From NCBI RefSeq assembly GCF_014633365.1, contig NC_068344.1:19235669-19299668 (forward strand): a DNA stretch of 64,000 nt, given 5' to 3'. The DNA comes from Diospyros lotus. Taxonomy: Eukaryota; Streptophyta; Magnoliopsida; Ericales; Ebenaceae. The position numbers and the translations under genes were made by a program. Of this stretch, positions 11,461 to 23,589 are shown piece by piece (the stretch's first letter is position 1; every line of letters begins with the position of its first letter). The notes beneath the pieces were generated by a model. It was not told where the DNA came from and did no database searches. It worked only from the letters and a program-made list of their open reading frames with translations.

Positions 11461-13710
11461 ATATAGTTGTGAGTGACAGATGTTGGAGGCTTATTGGCCT
11501 GCTGACTATAAATGTAGTGTCGAATGGATCATCTATTTTTAGGCTAGCCTGGTTGTTTAGCTGGATTTGGTGAACAAGATACGAAAGACAAGTGTGCTTA
11601 ACAAGTGTACTTGTCTATGGATTGATAATTATGGTCAGCCAAGGGTTATAATTTTGAGATGCGATAGGGCATTCTCAAAAGTTTCAGGGTAAGATGTGCG
11701 TGCCTAAAATGTTAGGAGATGTGTGGTCGTCTGTAAAAAGCCACAACAGGAAATTCTATAAAAAAAAAATACGGTATGCTTATAGGCATTGGACATGTAA
11801 CGAATACAAACTAGGGGGTTTGTTAAGAATTGAATCAATCTGGAATTGAGATGTTCAGGTAATAAGCTGTGTATTATCTCAGTTACTTAAATGGTCAGAT
11901 AAAAATTTCGATGATGAAATTTCTTTAAGGAGGGGGTGAATGTAATACCCGAGAATTTCAAAGGGCGCAAAGTAAATTTTTTGGGGGCAAAAGTGAAATT
12001 ATAGATAAATTGAGAGTATCAGGATAATTTCTTACCACTATGAATGACCGAATCAACTGCAGGGAGTGCCCTGGAGCTGAGATGCGAAAGGAAAATAATA
12101 TGGCAGTGATAAGTATTTCGAAACATGATTTATGGCATCGAAAGAAACCGAATTAGGGACGATTTTCGGTACAACTAAAATACAGCTTTGATTCAGGCTG
12201 AAAAACTGAATTATTGCAGGAGACTTTCGAGAGGTCAACGAAACCCCAAGCAGGTTCATATTTAGTATGTAGAATGACCCTTCAGTGGTTCAAGAAGAAA
12301 TAAAAGGATTTACGGCTAAAATGAAAATTTGGGCCTAAGTCCAATTTCTTGAATTTGCCCGAAGGAGGTCAAAATGACATTTTTTCTGAATCTTAGAGGA
12401 TGAAATGAAGAGTTCAAAGCTTGAGGGACTCAATGGAAGTTATAGAAAGTTCAAGGGCGTCATGGAAAGGTCAAAATGTAAAGAAGTCAAAATGAAAGGG
12501 CAAATATGCAATTTTCAAAACTTGGAAGTTGCCATGGCAGACCAAGCTTCTTACCACCCTTCCCATCACTGAATTAGGTGGCGAAGACTCGAGGGAGTGG
12601 GCTGAGGGACCATAGGGCAACACATGGGCCTACAATCGGCCTTGGCATCGACCGAAATGGCCAAATTTCAGCCGAAAGTGGTTGAAAAATTGGGCAACTG
12701 TAATCGGCTTTTGGATCTATATGGGGCAGGTAGAGGCCTTAGGGTTGCCTATAAATAGAGGTTTTTTGGAATGGCCGAATGAAGTAAAAAATTAAACTCT
12801 TAGATCTGTGAGTTTGAGAATAAATTGGGAGATCGATAAGGGGCTTTTGTTACCCATGTCAAGAGGAGCAATTCTGAAAATTTTGAGCCATTTTAGTTAA
12901 GAGATGAGGGAGATCTGAAGCCTCGTCGAAAAAATAAGTTTCGCCGAAAAATTGAGCGAGTAGTCAAAAAATGGCTCCAATCGATCGATTTTAAGCTATT
13001 ATTTGGTACAGGGCGAAAACAGAAAGGCGTAGGTTCAAACAAGAGGAAAAACGGAGTTCGAATAAAGAAGTTATAGCCAAAAAACCAGGCGGTCACGAGC
13101 TGTCAGCGTGCTAGACGAAAAAAAACGACCGTGCGTGAGCTAACTTCTTGTGAGTAGGGGCGCATGAGCTAACTTCTTGTGCACGTGAGGGCACGTCCAG
13201 GCTTATAAAAATGTAAAAAATTGCTAAATTCCTCTAAAATCGAGCTCTAAAGGCTTATGCAAAAAGTTTTGGATTTAGCCTCCCGGTGTCTCGATTTTCT
13301 CATCGAATAGCCTCGTTTTATGTGCAAACGAGTCATCGAGGTAAGTTCAATAATTTTTTCTTAAAGTTCTTAGGTTATTATGAATTTTTGTGGAAACATA
13401 TTGAAGAAAATAGTTAAGAAGGTATTTATTTAGAATTTTAAAAGTGAAAAATGGGAGAAAAATGAAAGAAAATGTGAAGAAATTGGAGTATTGATATTTT
13501 TCGTGATAAATATGTTTTATAAGATTGTTGTGGTCGAGGATTAGTGATTTGTGAAACTTTTGAGGTTTGGCACGAAAATCGAAGTCGCACGCAAAATCGA
13601 GGTGGTGCACATTTTTTGAAATATTTCGAACTTCGTGCTAAAGGTGAGTGGTTTTATCCCAATAACTTATATATGATATATTTGCTTATGCATTATATTT
13701 ATGAAGTCAT

Positions 13711-14856
13711 TGTTAGAACAGTAGGTGTTATGGCACACACCAAGAGGGGGGGTGAATTGGATATTTTAAAAATCTTGATAGAAATTGAAAACTTTTTGAC
13801 TTAATTGAGGTTTTAGTGATTTAAAACATAGAACATATAAAATGACAAATGTAAAGCAAGAAGAATAAATGAGACAAAGGATTTATAGTGGTTCGGCTTA
13901 AACCAAGCCTAATCCACTACTTAGCTCTCACTAAGGATTTTAAAAACAATTCACTAAACCTCTTACTTACACAAGTAGGCCCTCTAGCTACACAAGCTAG
14001 GAAATACAACCTCCTACTTAAACCAGGTAGGCCCTCTAGCTACACAAGTTAGGAAAAACAAGAAGTATACAATTGGAGAGAATCTAAGAGAAAATCTCTT
14101 AGTTACATGTCTCTCAAAAATGATACAAGGCTTGAAATGAATAATTACAAGTGAAGATCAAAGCCTTGAAGAGAGAAAATTAAAGCACAGTCAATATAAA
14201 TACAAATGTGTATATGATGTAAGCTCAAATAATTTCTTTTCCATCCATTGGACTTCTCTTGATCATCCATGACTTGTATTTATAGGCTTCCCAAAAGATT
14301 GAAGAGAAATGTACCGTTTGTGACCGTTGGAGTTTGAAAAACTAGCCGTTAAGCTTTCTGTAAAAGATATAGTCGACAGAAGAAAATGCATAGTTGACTA
14401 TTTTTACAAATAAAACAGAACATAGTCGACAGACAAAAACGCATAGTCGACTATCTTATAAACACAAAAATCCCATAGTCGACAGATCCTTTTACATAGT
14501 CGACTATTGTAAAAATGTGAAGAAATTTTTGAATTCTAAGAACAAAAATAGTCGACAGATGAAAAGCCATAGTCGACTATCCTTACATGATAGTCGACAG
14601 ATGAAAACAGCATAGTCGACTATCCTTAAATATAGTCGACTATCCTTAACAGCATAGTCGACTATTCTCAGGCATAGTAACAGAATGAAAACACATAGTC
14701 GACTATCCTTTTATAAAAACTGAAACGATAAATGATAACATGAAAAAGAATATTTTGAATCATAAAATTCTTTAACATTGAAATCTCATAACTTTATTTC
14801 ATCATCAAAATACAATTGTTTTTCATCATCAAAATTATATCAAATGTAAAACATCA
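13711..14856 (-). repeat. 3' LTR of gag-only SIRE-like element
   Basis: 1146 bp, TG...CA bounded, matching 16958-18127 almost throughout. Contains 12 GTCGAC cores between about 14370 and 14705. Confidence 0.9.
14361..14710. repeat. AGTCGACT palindrome array (LTR copy 1)
   Basis: Twelve GTCGAC cores in about 340 bp. Each sits in one of two contexts, ATAGTCGACAGA or the full palindrome ATAGTCGACTAT, and the two contexts mostly alternate. The last part switches to consecutive palindromes. Two further sites are decayed by one or two bases (ATAGTTGACTAT, ATAGTAACAGA). The regular spacing and symmetric core suggest binding sites for a dimeric protein or a recombination-prone array; no function is demonstrated. 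Confidence 0.85.
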
Positions 14857-15331
14857 ATCTCCCCCTTTTTGATGATGACAAAACATTTTATGAAATACCC
14901 AAAAGTCTCCCCCTTTTTGTCATAAATCAAAAAGGATATATTTGAAAGAATTTTAACACAAGATTAAGAGGGGATTGGGCAAAACATCAATGGGGTAAGA
15001 GTACATGAGAAAAGATAAATTTTTACAAACTCCCCCTTAATAACACATATCAAAAAGATTTATTCTCCCCCTTAATTTTAGAAACCAATATAAGTTTTCA
15101 ACAAAATCATAAAGCCACACTTATAACTCAAGATCATCAAAACTTATAAACACAGAGAGTTTAGGGATAGAAAATATACCACCAAGATTAAATTTAGCAA
15201 ACTCTCTTACTCTTGGTTGGTAAAATGAGGAATGATCTTCTTGTTCACTTCCTCTTTTCTTCATGCTTGATTCATTCATAAAATTTTTTCCTTGAATTTC
15301 ATTTGAATGACAAGCAACCTGCAAAGATAAA

Positions 15332-16888
15332 TCATCCACAAGCTTTTGGTGCCCAAACCACTTTGGGGTCACCATAGTTAGCATTGAAAATTCCTTTTGG
15401 AACCCATATTTGTTTATATCTTGTAGGATGGTTTCTTATAAAGCATTTGTTTACATAATGCCCACATTGACCACAATAATGACAAGTGATTTTAGAATGT
15501 GAGGCAAAATTTTGTTTTCTTTTCACAAAGCCACTTTGCCCTTTTCTTCTTTTATGAAAATCTTTTCTTTGAATCTCAAGAGCATTTTTCAAATCTTCTT
15601 TCTCTTTGTCAGCTTTTTCAAGAGATAATTTTAAACATTTATTTTTCTTTTGAAGTTCATCATTTTGAGCTTTCAACATTTTCTTCTCATTATTCCACGA
15701 ATCTTTTTCTTCTTTCAATAAGCTCACTTCTTTATCTAAAGATTTTAATTTCTTCTTTAAGACATTGTTTTTTATACTGATATTTTCAAATTCATTCATC
15801 AAATCATTGAATGCATCATGCAATTCATCAAGAGTAAAACTTAAAATTAAATCACTAGAATGGGAAGGATTCTTTTCTATGTTGGTCATAAGACATAGGT
15901 TGACCACTTCCTCCACTTGAGATTCGTCACTAGAGGATGAATCATACATTTTCTTCTTGAACTTCTTTCCATACCTCTTAAATGATGGACATTCGGATAT
16001 GATATGCCCATACTTTTGACATCCATAACATTTAACTGCATTTTTATATTTCTCCCCCTCAAACTTATCTTTCTTCTTCCTTATGTTTCTTCTTTCCAAT
16101 TCTTTCAACATTTTTCTACTAAGAAACTTTTTGAATTTCCTAGTAATTATCATCAAATCACCATCATCATCATCTTCATCTTCATCATCATCATCATCAC
16201 TAGATGAGTGTGAAACTTTGAACAAAAGATTCTTATCTCTATTTATCTCATCATTATCTCTCTTCAACATGATCTCGTGAGTCATGAGAGATCCAACCAA
16301 ATCATCAAAAGATAAGTTATCTAAGTCTTTAGCTTCTGTTATGGCAGTGACTTTGGATTCCCACGATCTAAGTAAACTTCTTAGAATTTTTCTAACTCTT
16401 TCTCCATTTGTAAATGTTTTACCTAAGGCCTCTAAATTTGTGACAATGTTATTAAACCTAGTAAACATCTCATTAATAGGTTCCCAAGATTTTATAGAAA
16501 AAAGTTCATACTCATGAATTAGTAGATTTACCTTTGATTCCTTGACTTGATTGGTGCCTTCATGAGTGACCTCTAATTTGTCCCAAATCTCCTTGGCCGT
16601 TTTGCATGTTGAGACTCGGTTAAACTCTTCGACACAGAGAGCACAAAACAAAGTGTTCATGGCTCTTGCATTTATCTCCATATCTCTTCTTTCCTTTACT
16701 GTCCAAGTCTCCATATTTTCCATATTGGCCAACGTAACCCCTTTCTTAATCACTTGCACAAGGCTTGTATCCTGCATAAGATAGATGAGCATTTTTGTTT
16801 TCCAAAAATTAAAGTTAGTACCATTAAAGAAAGGTGGACGAGAGGTACTTTGACCCTCAACTATTGATGAGCCGAAAATATGTGCCAT
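15332..16888 (-). CDS. retrotransposon Gag protein, SIRE/Maximus type
   Basis: Uninterrupted 518-codon ORF starting at an ATG about 55 bp from the primer-binding site. The N-terminal part (PPFFNGTNFNFWKTKM...) is the Copia gag domain (UBN2-type). An acidic Asp/Glu run lies near residues 230-245. Two CCHC zinc knuckles follow: CYGCQKYGHIISEC near residue 288 and CHYCGQCGHYVNKC near residue 470. A Lys/Glu-rich stretch between them has heptad character and probably forms a coiled coil. This layout, with a late second knuckle and the ending VVWAPK, is what I expect upstream of protease in SIRE elements, but here no pol follows. Role: packages retrotransposon RNA in virus-like particles in the cytoplasm. 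Confidence 0.9.
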   Translation of the reverse strand: MAHIFGSSIVEGQSTSRPPFFNGTNFNFWKTKMLIYLMQDTSLVQVIKKGVTLANMENMETWTVKERRDMEINARAMNTLFCALCVEEFNRVSTCKTAKEIWDKLEVTHEGTNQVKESKVNLLIHEYELFSIKSWEPINEMFTRFNNIVTNLEALGKTFTNGERVRKILRSLLRSWESKVTAITEAKDLDNLSFDDLVGSLMTHEIMLKRDNDEINRDKNLLFKVSHSSSDDDDDEDEDDDDGDLMIITRKFKKFLSRKMLKELERRNIRKKKDKFEGEKYKNAVKCYGCQKYGHIISECPSFKRYGKKFKKKMYDSSSSDESQVEEVVNLCLMTNIEKNPSHSSDLILSFTLDELHDAFNDLMNEFENISIKNNVLKKKLKSLDKEVSLLKEEKDSWNNEKKMLKAQNDELQKKNKCLKLSLEKADKEKEDLKNALEIQRKDFHKRRKGQSGFVKRKQNFASHSKITCHYCGQCGHYVNKCFIRNHPTRYKQIWVPKGIFNANYGDPKVVWAPKACG

Positions 16889-16943
16889 TTGACAAGACCT
16901 TTTTCCCTAGGTTGTTAAACCAATGAAAAATAGTGGGAACAAG

Positions 16944-16955
16944 GCTCTGATACCA
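16944..16955 (-). other. tRNA-Met primer-binding site of SIRE-like element
   Basis: GCTCTGATACCA on the plus strand is the reverse complement of TGGTATCAGAGC, two bases inside the 5' LTR. It fixes the element's orientation as minus. Confidence 0.9.
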
Positions 16956-16957
16956 AT

Positions 16958-18127
16958 TGTTAGAACAGTAGGTGTTATGGCACACACCAAGAGGGGGGGT
17001 GAATTGGATATTTTAAAAATCTTGATAGAAATTGAAAACTTTTTGACTTAATTGAGGTTTTAGTGATTTAAAACATAGAACATATAAAATGACAAATGTA
17101 AAGCAAGAAGAATAAATGAGATAAAGGATTTATAGTGGTTCGGCTTAAACCAAGCCTAATCCACTACCTTAGCTCTCACTAAGGATTTTAAAACAATTCA
17201 CTAAAACCTCCTACTTACACAAGTAGGCCATCTAGCTACACAAGCTAGGAAATACAACCTCCTACTTAAACCAAGTAGGCCCTCTAGCTACACAAGCTAG
17301 GAAAAACAAGAAGTATACAATTGGAGAGAATCTAAGAGATAAATCTCTTAGTTACAATGTCTCTCAAAAATGATACAAGGCTTGAAATGAATAATTACAA
17401 GTGAAGATCAAAGCCTTGAAGAGAGAAAATTAAAGCACAGTCAATATAAATACAAATGTGTATATGATGTAAGCTCAAATAATTTCTTTTCCATCCATTG
17501 GCCTTCTCTTGATCATCCATGACTTGTATTTATAGGCTTCCCAAAAGATTGAAGAGAAATGTAGCCGTTTGTGACCGTTGGAGTTGAAAAACTAGCCGTT
17601 GGAAGCTTTCTGTAAAAGATATAGTCGACAGAAGAAAATGCATAGTTGACTATTTTTACAAATAAAACAGAACATAGTCGACAGACAAAAACGCATAGTC
17701 GACTATCTTATAACACAAAAATCCCATAGTCGACAGATCCTTTTACATAGTCGACTATTGTAAAAATGTGAAGAAATTTTTGAATTCTAAGAACAAAAAT
17801 AGTCGACAGATGAAAAGCCATAGTCGACTATCCTTACATGATAGTCGACAGACTGAAAAATAGTCGACAGATGAAAACAGCATAGTCGACTATCCTTAAA
17901 TATAGTCGACTATCCTTAACAGCATAGTCGACTATTCTCAAGCATAGTCAACAGAATGAAACACATAGTCGACTATCCTTTTTATAAAAACTGAAACGAT
18001 AAATGATAACATGAAAAAGAATATTTTGAATCATAAAATTCTTTAACATTGAAATCTCATAACTTTATTTCATCATCAAAATACAATTGTTTTTCATCAT
18101 CAAAATTATATCAAATGTAAAACATCA
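16958..18127 (-). repeat. 5' LTR of gag-only SIRE-like element
   Basis: 1170 bp, paired with 13711-14856. It contains 13 GTCGAC cores (about 17625-17985); the additional core lies in an extra ATAGTCGACAGA unit near 17840-17872 that the other LTR lacks. Confidence 0.9.
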
Positions 18128-18952
18128 GTCATGATCATTTTATCATACTATATGGAAAGTCGTGATGTTTTCATGGCACGATATTGTTGGCATATTAATA
18201 TACGTGCATGGAATTGGGATGTTGCCCTGATAGTGTAGCCGTAATTCTCCAAAAAAAAATTGATGGAATAACGTTAGAATTATCCTGCCAGAGGTGTCGG
18301 GATTCTGCCTAGAGTTCTGTGCCGGGCTGTTGGGCTAGTGAAGTTAAACTAGAACAAATGTTTGTTTATGTTATTGCATTATGCATACATGTATATGTTT
18401 ATGACCCTCTTTAGAAGTTTCATCTTCTAATTGGGTTATGCCACTGGAACATTGAAAAGTTTCAGTTAAGATTTGTAGCTATGGCAAGGGAATGATTGAT
18501 GACATGGCTGATGGGTTCGATGAGTTATTCCGGTATATGCTTATTCATGACGATTAAGGATATATTTTTAGTCATGGTTAGAAGATTATACTATATTGAA
18601 GATCATATATAATTGTTACGATTTAATATATTTTTTAGGAATTGTCAGATTGTATATAAGATGCTCAGTTGTTATCTCTTGATAATAAGTCTCTATGTAT
18701 TTAAGTATTTGATGATACGATGGTATAGATTCTTGTGTTATGATTAAAGCAAATTCAGTTATGTACCATATCAGGTTTCGATTATTGCTTCCGCATTTAT
18801 GATGATTACCTGTCTCAACTTATTTATTCTTATTTTGGTATGTTAAGAAGGTAGAATGAGATTGTCGGGAAATATTTATATTGAGTTTATGTTTAAAAAA
18901 AAAAATCCAGAAATTCCTAAGTTATTTAACGCTCAAAAAAGCGGGCGTTACA

Positions 18953-19726
18953 ACAGTTCACAAAAAATTCAAGAAAAATGACACGAGCTGCAAATAGTCA
19001 GGGTTGCACAACACCCCTTTCCAAACGAAGGGTTTTATGAAATCTTTACCCAAAAATGGATGATGCGAGATTCACGAAAGGAAGGGAAAATCAAAGCCTA
19101 CATCAACAAGGATCCAAAAAGGAAACTTGCCATGAAAAAGGGATAGACTAAGAACTTGCCTTAGTTGATGAAGGAATCCAAATGAGAAAGCAACCCACGA
19201 ATCGAGCCATCAAAATCGACAAATAACCCTATAACTTCAGCAATTGATCTCTTCTTTAATTTCAATAAGAAGAAAATGAAGTAGAAGATTGGATGGAACA
19301 AGAAGAGAAGAAGAATCAAGAGAAGAAGGAAGAAAAGTAAAGAATATTTACACAAGGCCCCTTTTATACTTTTCTCCCTGTCCCAATTTACCCCTTGCAC
19401 TTGGTACTTACTAAATTGCCACTCTTTTTTTCCACCACTAAATTAAATAGAAAATGCTCATACACACACACACACACACCATGCAACCGGCAGCCCCATT
19501 TCTCATTTAATTTCAAGCCCCCATTTTAACTCTTCCACATTTCTTACATTTGACTTTCTTCCCAATTCCATTTCTTTTGATTTTGAATATCAACACACAT
19601 GGATTTCATTTAGTTTTCAACTTGTTCAACACTTATAATATTGAAACCATCTAATTTAATCATACCAAGGTGTAACATACACCAAACAAGGCCAACATAT
19701 TCTAAACCCTACTATCGGGTCGTTAC
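18953..19726 (-). mobile_element. LTR-like fragment, minus orientation
   Basis: Read on the minus strand it begins TGTAACGACCCGATAGTAGG at 19726, a typical start of plant Gypsy LTRs. The other end is lost at the junction with the plus-strand LTR ending at 18952, so the latter may have inserted into it. No coding content; a CA microsatellite lies near 19455-19475. Confidence 0.45.
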
Positions 19727-21730
19727 AGTGGGCCTCAAGTTTGTTATGAATCGCCAAGTAGATTAAAAGTTATTCGAGGCTTAAATTGGTAGAAACACAT
19801 AACTAATTGGCCGAATAACCTACTTTGAACCCAAATAAAATCCAAACAGGCTCAAGTTGAAACAAAGTTAAAGATGGGTATTGAAGTATGCATAATCAAG
19901 AACACGATGATATATCTAGATTTCATTATCAATAATTAAATTTGAAATGATTGAGTTTGGAAGATTTAAAAAAAGTTGTCCAAGACATGACGATCAATTC
20001 GAGTAAGCTACTTTGAACCCAAATTTTAATAAAATAGCTTTGAATTAGATGACACCATTTTACAATGCTCAACGATGTCATAGAGAATAACATTTTAATA
20101 CTTTTGGCTCCAATTTTTCACTATAGACGAGAAATTTATTGGAAGCCAAAAATTATCATAACCAACCAAATGAATTAAAGAAAATCACCAATTCATACAT
20201 TGAGTAATGCATAAGTTCTATCAAATTTGAGTTTACTTACTCAAATTTGGTTGCAAGTTTGTTGGAAATCAAATTAATAAATAAATTTGACGAAATTTGT
20301 GTGAAATTTGAGGAAATAAGACAAAAATGAATGAAATTTGACCAACATATGCATGTATGTACAAATATGGATACCTACTACAATGAAGAGGATTACGATG
20401 GTCGGATTTAAATCATTGATAGAGGTGGGCGATTCGACAACATGATGACATGGTAGTTGGTGGAGGTGACTGGCAATAATGATGAAAATGTTAGGTGGCA
20501 GTGGTAAAAGTGACTAGTGAGGCGACGAACCAATGTTAAGGTCATCAAACTTGACTATAAAAGTCAAGATCTCATTCAACTTTGAAGGACACAAGTGAGA
20601 AAAGTGACAAAGATATGAAAACAAGCAAGAGAGAGAGAGAGAGAGAGGTAGAGATAGAGGTTAGAGGTTTCTAAGTAGCTAGAGAACTAATTCGATGACA
20701 ACTCTTTTCAATTTTTCTCAATAATAAGAAGTAGTGGACAACAACCAGTAAAATTACAATGAGCTTCCCTATGTAAAATTAGGTGTTTGGGGGTGCTTAA
20801 AAGGTGATTAGAGCATTTCCAACAATGGGCAAATTAACGGAGAAGTAGATGGGAAGTGAGGGTAAATTTTGAAACTTTTTCAAGTTTCTAAGGTGACACT
20901 TCTACCCCTAAATTTTTGTGCTATTTCACTTAAACTCGCTATGTTTTATTATTATGCATATGCCCCCTGGTTTCGCTTAAATTGAATTTGTATCATATAA
21001 TTCACATGTTATCACACTTATGATTGATAAATTTATATAAATTGCACTATTACCATGAAATTTAAGTATATTGTAGTATGATGTTGAAATTTCTACTTAT
21101 TAAATTAAAACATGATTTTAATAAAATGCATGCATATATGGTCATATTATAACCCTTTATGACTTGGTAGGTAAACGAGGAGATACATCATTATCAAGGG
21201 TTGATTAGTTTCATCTTGAACCAAACCGTGTAAATTCAATTGATAAACAATAAATGAAAATTATCACTTCCTTTACAACCTATGGGAAATTAAGGTTAAA
21301 GCTTATGAACTTCATTAATGATGTTAGAAGATTGCACCACAAATGCTTGGTTTAACAAAGAACGTTGTGAAGGTTGAGTTTGTCAGAACCTTAGACCTAT
21401 AAGACAAAGGTTAGGTGTTAGGGATTGTCTATGGTGTCCTCAAAGAGACACTTTGACGCTCAAGCTAGTAATAGATTAAAAGGGATAAATTGATAATAAT
21501 AATAAAAAAAAAAAAGCAAGAGTGAAAAAGTGATAGAAATAGTGAGGTTGGGATTCCAAGCTCTCTATTTTGAGTTTTCAACTTGTCTTTGCACTTTTGG
21601 TTTAGTCCATTTTATGAACTTTCAGCCCTCACCCATTATAATTGTGGAACTATTAGATGACTGTGGTTAGTGGGATCCTTCCTTGACTTGTACTAGTAGT
21701 AAGGGTTGAGAGTAGGGTTGAAAAATATAT
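19727..21730. other. intergenic DNA, no gene seen
   Basis: AT-rich sequence with a GA microsatellite at about 20627-20648 and an A-run near 21506-21518. I see no ORF with a domain, no RNA gene and no convincing transposon ends. Confidence 0.5.
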
Positions 21731-21734
21731 TCTA

Positions 21735-22870
21735 TTGGGATAATACTACACGAACTGAAACTTGGACCGAAAGTTGGACTCCTCCAAATTCTCCCAATAT
21801 TTTGACACCAAAATATTGTGAGAACTTGGCATTCATTTTTCATCTTTGCTGCCTATTTTCAAACCACTCTCTCTCTCTCAAAACCACCATCTCTCAAACC
21901 CACTATCTCTCTCCCACTTATTCTCTCAAAACTACCCTCTCTCAAATCCACACTCTCTCTCTCCCCTATTTTTTCTCTCAAACTCACCCCCACTTGTTGC
22001 AGCGTCCGCCGTAGCCCCACCCTTGCCCTGCCACCGCGACGAGCACCGCCGTCGCCCCCTATCCAGTCGAGCACGATCTGCCATCTCCCTTCCGTCGCAA
22101 GCATCGTCTGTCATCTCCTTTCCTTCTACCAGTCGTGTTGCCTCGCCCCCACTAGGTCGCCCCCCCTGTCGGTCGCACCGCCTCACCCCTACCACCGGCC
22201 ACAGACTGTCGTTGTCCCCCCCATCGCCGGCCCCTCATCACTGCTCAAACGGCCACCCGCTGTCGTTGTCCGCCCACATACATTTATATATATTTATTTA
22301 TTTTTATTTTTATTTTTTCTGTTTTAGTTTTTTTACTTACTTGGTTGGTTTTTTTTTTGATGTGCTGCTGATGATGACGATTTAGTTGTGAAAGTAAAAA
22401 ATTAATTTTTTTTTTATTTGATTGTGTGAGGTGTTTGAGATTTTGGATTATAGATTCTGGAGGCTAGATTGTTTTGTGTATGAAGGTGATACTACAAGAC
22501 AAACTAGTAGTGTGTACAGGTGTCTATATATGGTTTTGTTTACATCTTCATAGGTTGCTTCGAAGTTCATACATCATAAATCCTTGCCATTTCTATGGAG
22601 ACGACAGTTTTAGAGTTGCGATATATTTTGTTAAATCTAGCCGTTGTCCGTCTCTACTTCCGCCTTTCTGCGGCCAACACCTTCATCCCCTCCTCTCTCT
22701 CTCTCCTTCCCCCTCTCTTGCCTCATTCTCTCTCTCTTTGTGTGTGCTTATTCTGGTCGACACATCCGACACCTCTATCACGGTCCGCCTCTATCGTACG
22801 CAGCCAACACCTCCATCTCCCCCCCTCCCCCTCTCTCTCTCTGGGTCACTAACACATAAATATATAATAT
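21735..22870 (+). repeat. CT-rich dispersed repeat, copy C (with distal part)
   Basis: The start ATAATACTACACGAACTGAA resembles copy A. A hairpin follows (21795-21804 with 21809-21818, loop ACAC), then CTCTCTCAAACC tracts, a GC-rich CGCC/CGTC block to about 22275, AT-rich DNA, and a second CT-rich block (22640-22850). That block contains GCCAACACCTCCATCTCC and CTCTCTCTCTGGGTC, which also end copy D. Overlapping open frames (21706-22941) have no recognisable domains. Confidence 0.55.
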
Positions 22871-23580
22871 ATTTACTAAAAATATTTTTGAATATAACTG
22901 GGTTAAATATACATATTTTTTTAAAGAAAAAAATAGACTAAACAAGAATAAAAATATATAATATATTTTGAGTTCAAATATTTTTTGTATGAATGATAAA
23001 TAGAAAAAATATAATTATATTGTGATGAATATAAGAATATATCTTTTTATTAAAAATAAATATAATAATATTATGGTTTATAGTTTAATTTGTATTTTAT
23101 AACTTAAAAAGTAAAATAAAATTACAAAATAAATTTTAAAAATAACAAGTTAAATTATACTCTTAAAAGTTTCAATATCTTATAAACTAAAAGTCAAACG
23201 TGTCTATGAAATGCATCAAATAAATTTATTTTTTTTTCCATTATTCTGCACTTCCACTTATTTAGAATAACAAATTTAAATAATTTATAATTCTAATTAT
23301 ATTTTTTCTCTTATCATTCATACAACACATAAAATTTTATGTATTTTATAATTATTTTATGTATAAATAATTATGTATATTTGTATGTTATTATTTATTT
23401 ATATTGCTTGAATTGAAATTACATGTAAATTTATACAAAATTTTAATATTATATTTTATAAAAATTAAAAATTATATTTAAAGTTAAACAAAATCATAAT
23501 ATCATATTTCAAGTAATATAAATAGATAAGAAAATAATAAATATGCAAATAATATATAATATATAATTATATATTTATAT
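22871..23580. other. AT-rich spacer
   Basis: Very AT-rich with short TA and TTTAT runs. Nothing coding or structurally definable was found. Confidence 0.5.
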
Positions 23581-23589
23581 AGGTTTAAC

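Larger units (their letters stand above)
13711..18127 (-). mobile_element. gag-only SIRE/Maximus-like Copia element (non-autonomous)
   Basis: Complete element of 4417 bp with LTRs at 13711-14856 and 16958-18127 and target duplication GTCAT at 13706-13710 and 18128-18132. Read on the minus strand it has 5' LTR (TGATGTTTTAC...), an initiator tRNA-Met primer site (reverse complement at 16944-16955), one gag ORF, and a polypurine tract (AAAAGGGGGAGAT) before the 3' LTR. There is no protease, integrase or reverse transcriptase, so it needs enzymes from another element. The LTRs are nearly identical apart from one extra short repeat unit in the 5' copy, so insertion was recent. It sits inside an older Gypsy LTR. 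Confidence 0.92.
11941..18952 (+). mobile_element. long Gypsy 3' LTR (about 2.6 kb) split by a gag-only element
   Basis: The LTR starts TGTAATACCC directly after a polypurine tract (AAGGAGGGGGTGAA, ending 11940) and ends GGGCGTTACA at 18952, giving imperfect inverted ends. The insertion at 13711-18127 plus its 5-bp duplication removes 4422 bp, leaving about 2590 bp of LTR. No matching 5' LTR is in the window, so target duplication cannot be checked. Repeated wording GAGCTAACTTCTTGTG is duplicated at about 13137-13183. Confidence 0.65.

Noticed and set aside
14361..14710. CRISPR-like regularly spaced short repeats
   Set aside because: Repeats are short palindromes within both LTRs of a plant retrotransposon, spacers are related and variable in length, and there are no cas genes.
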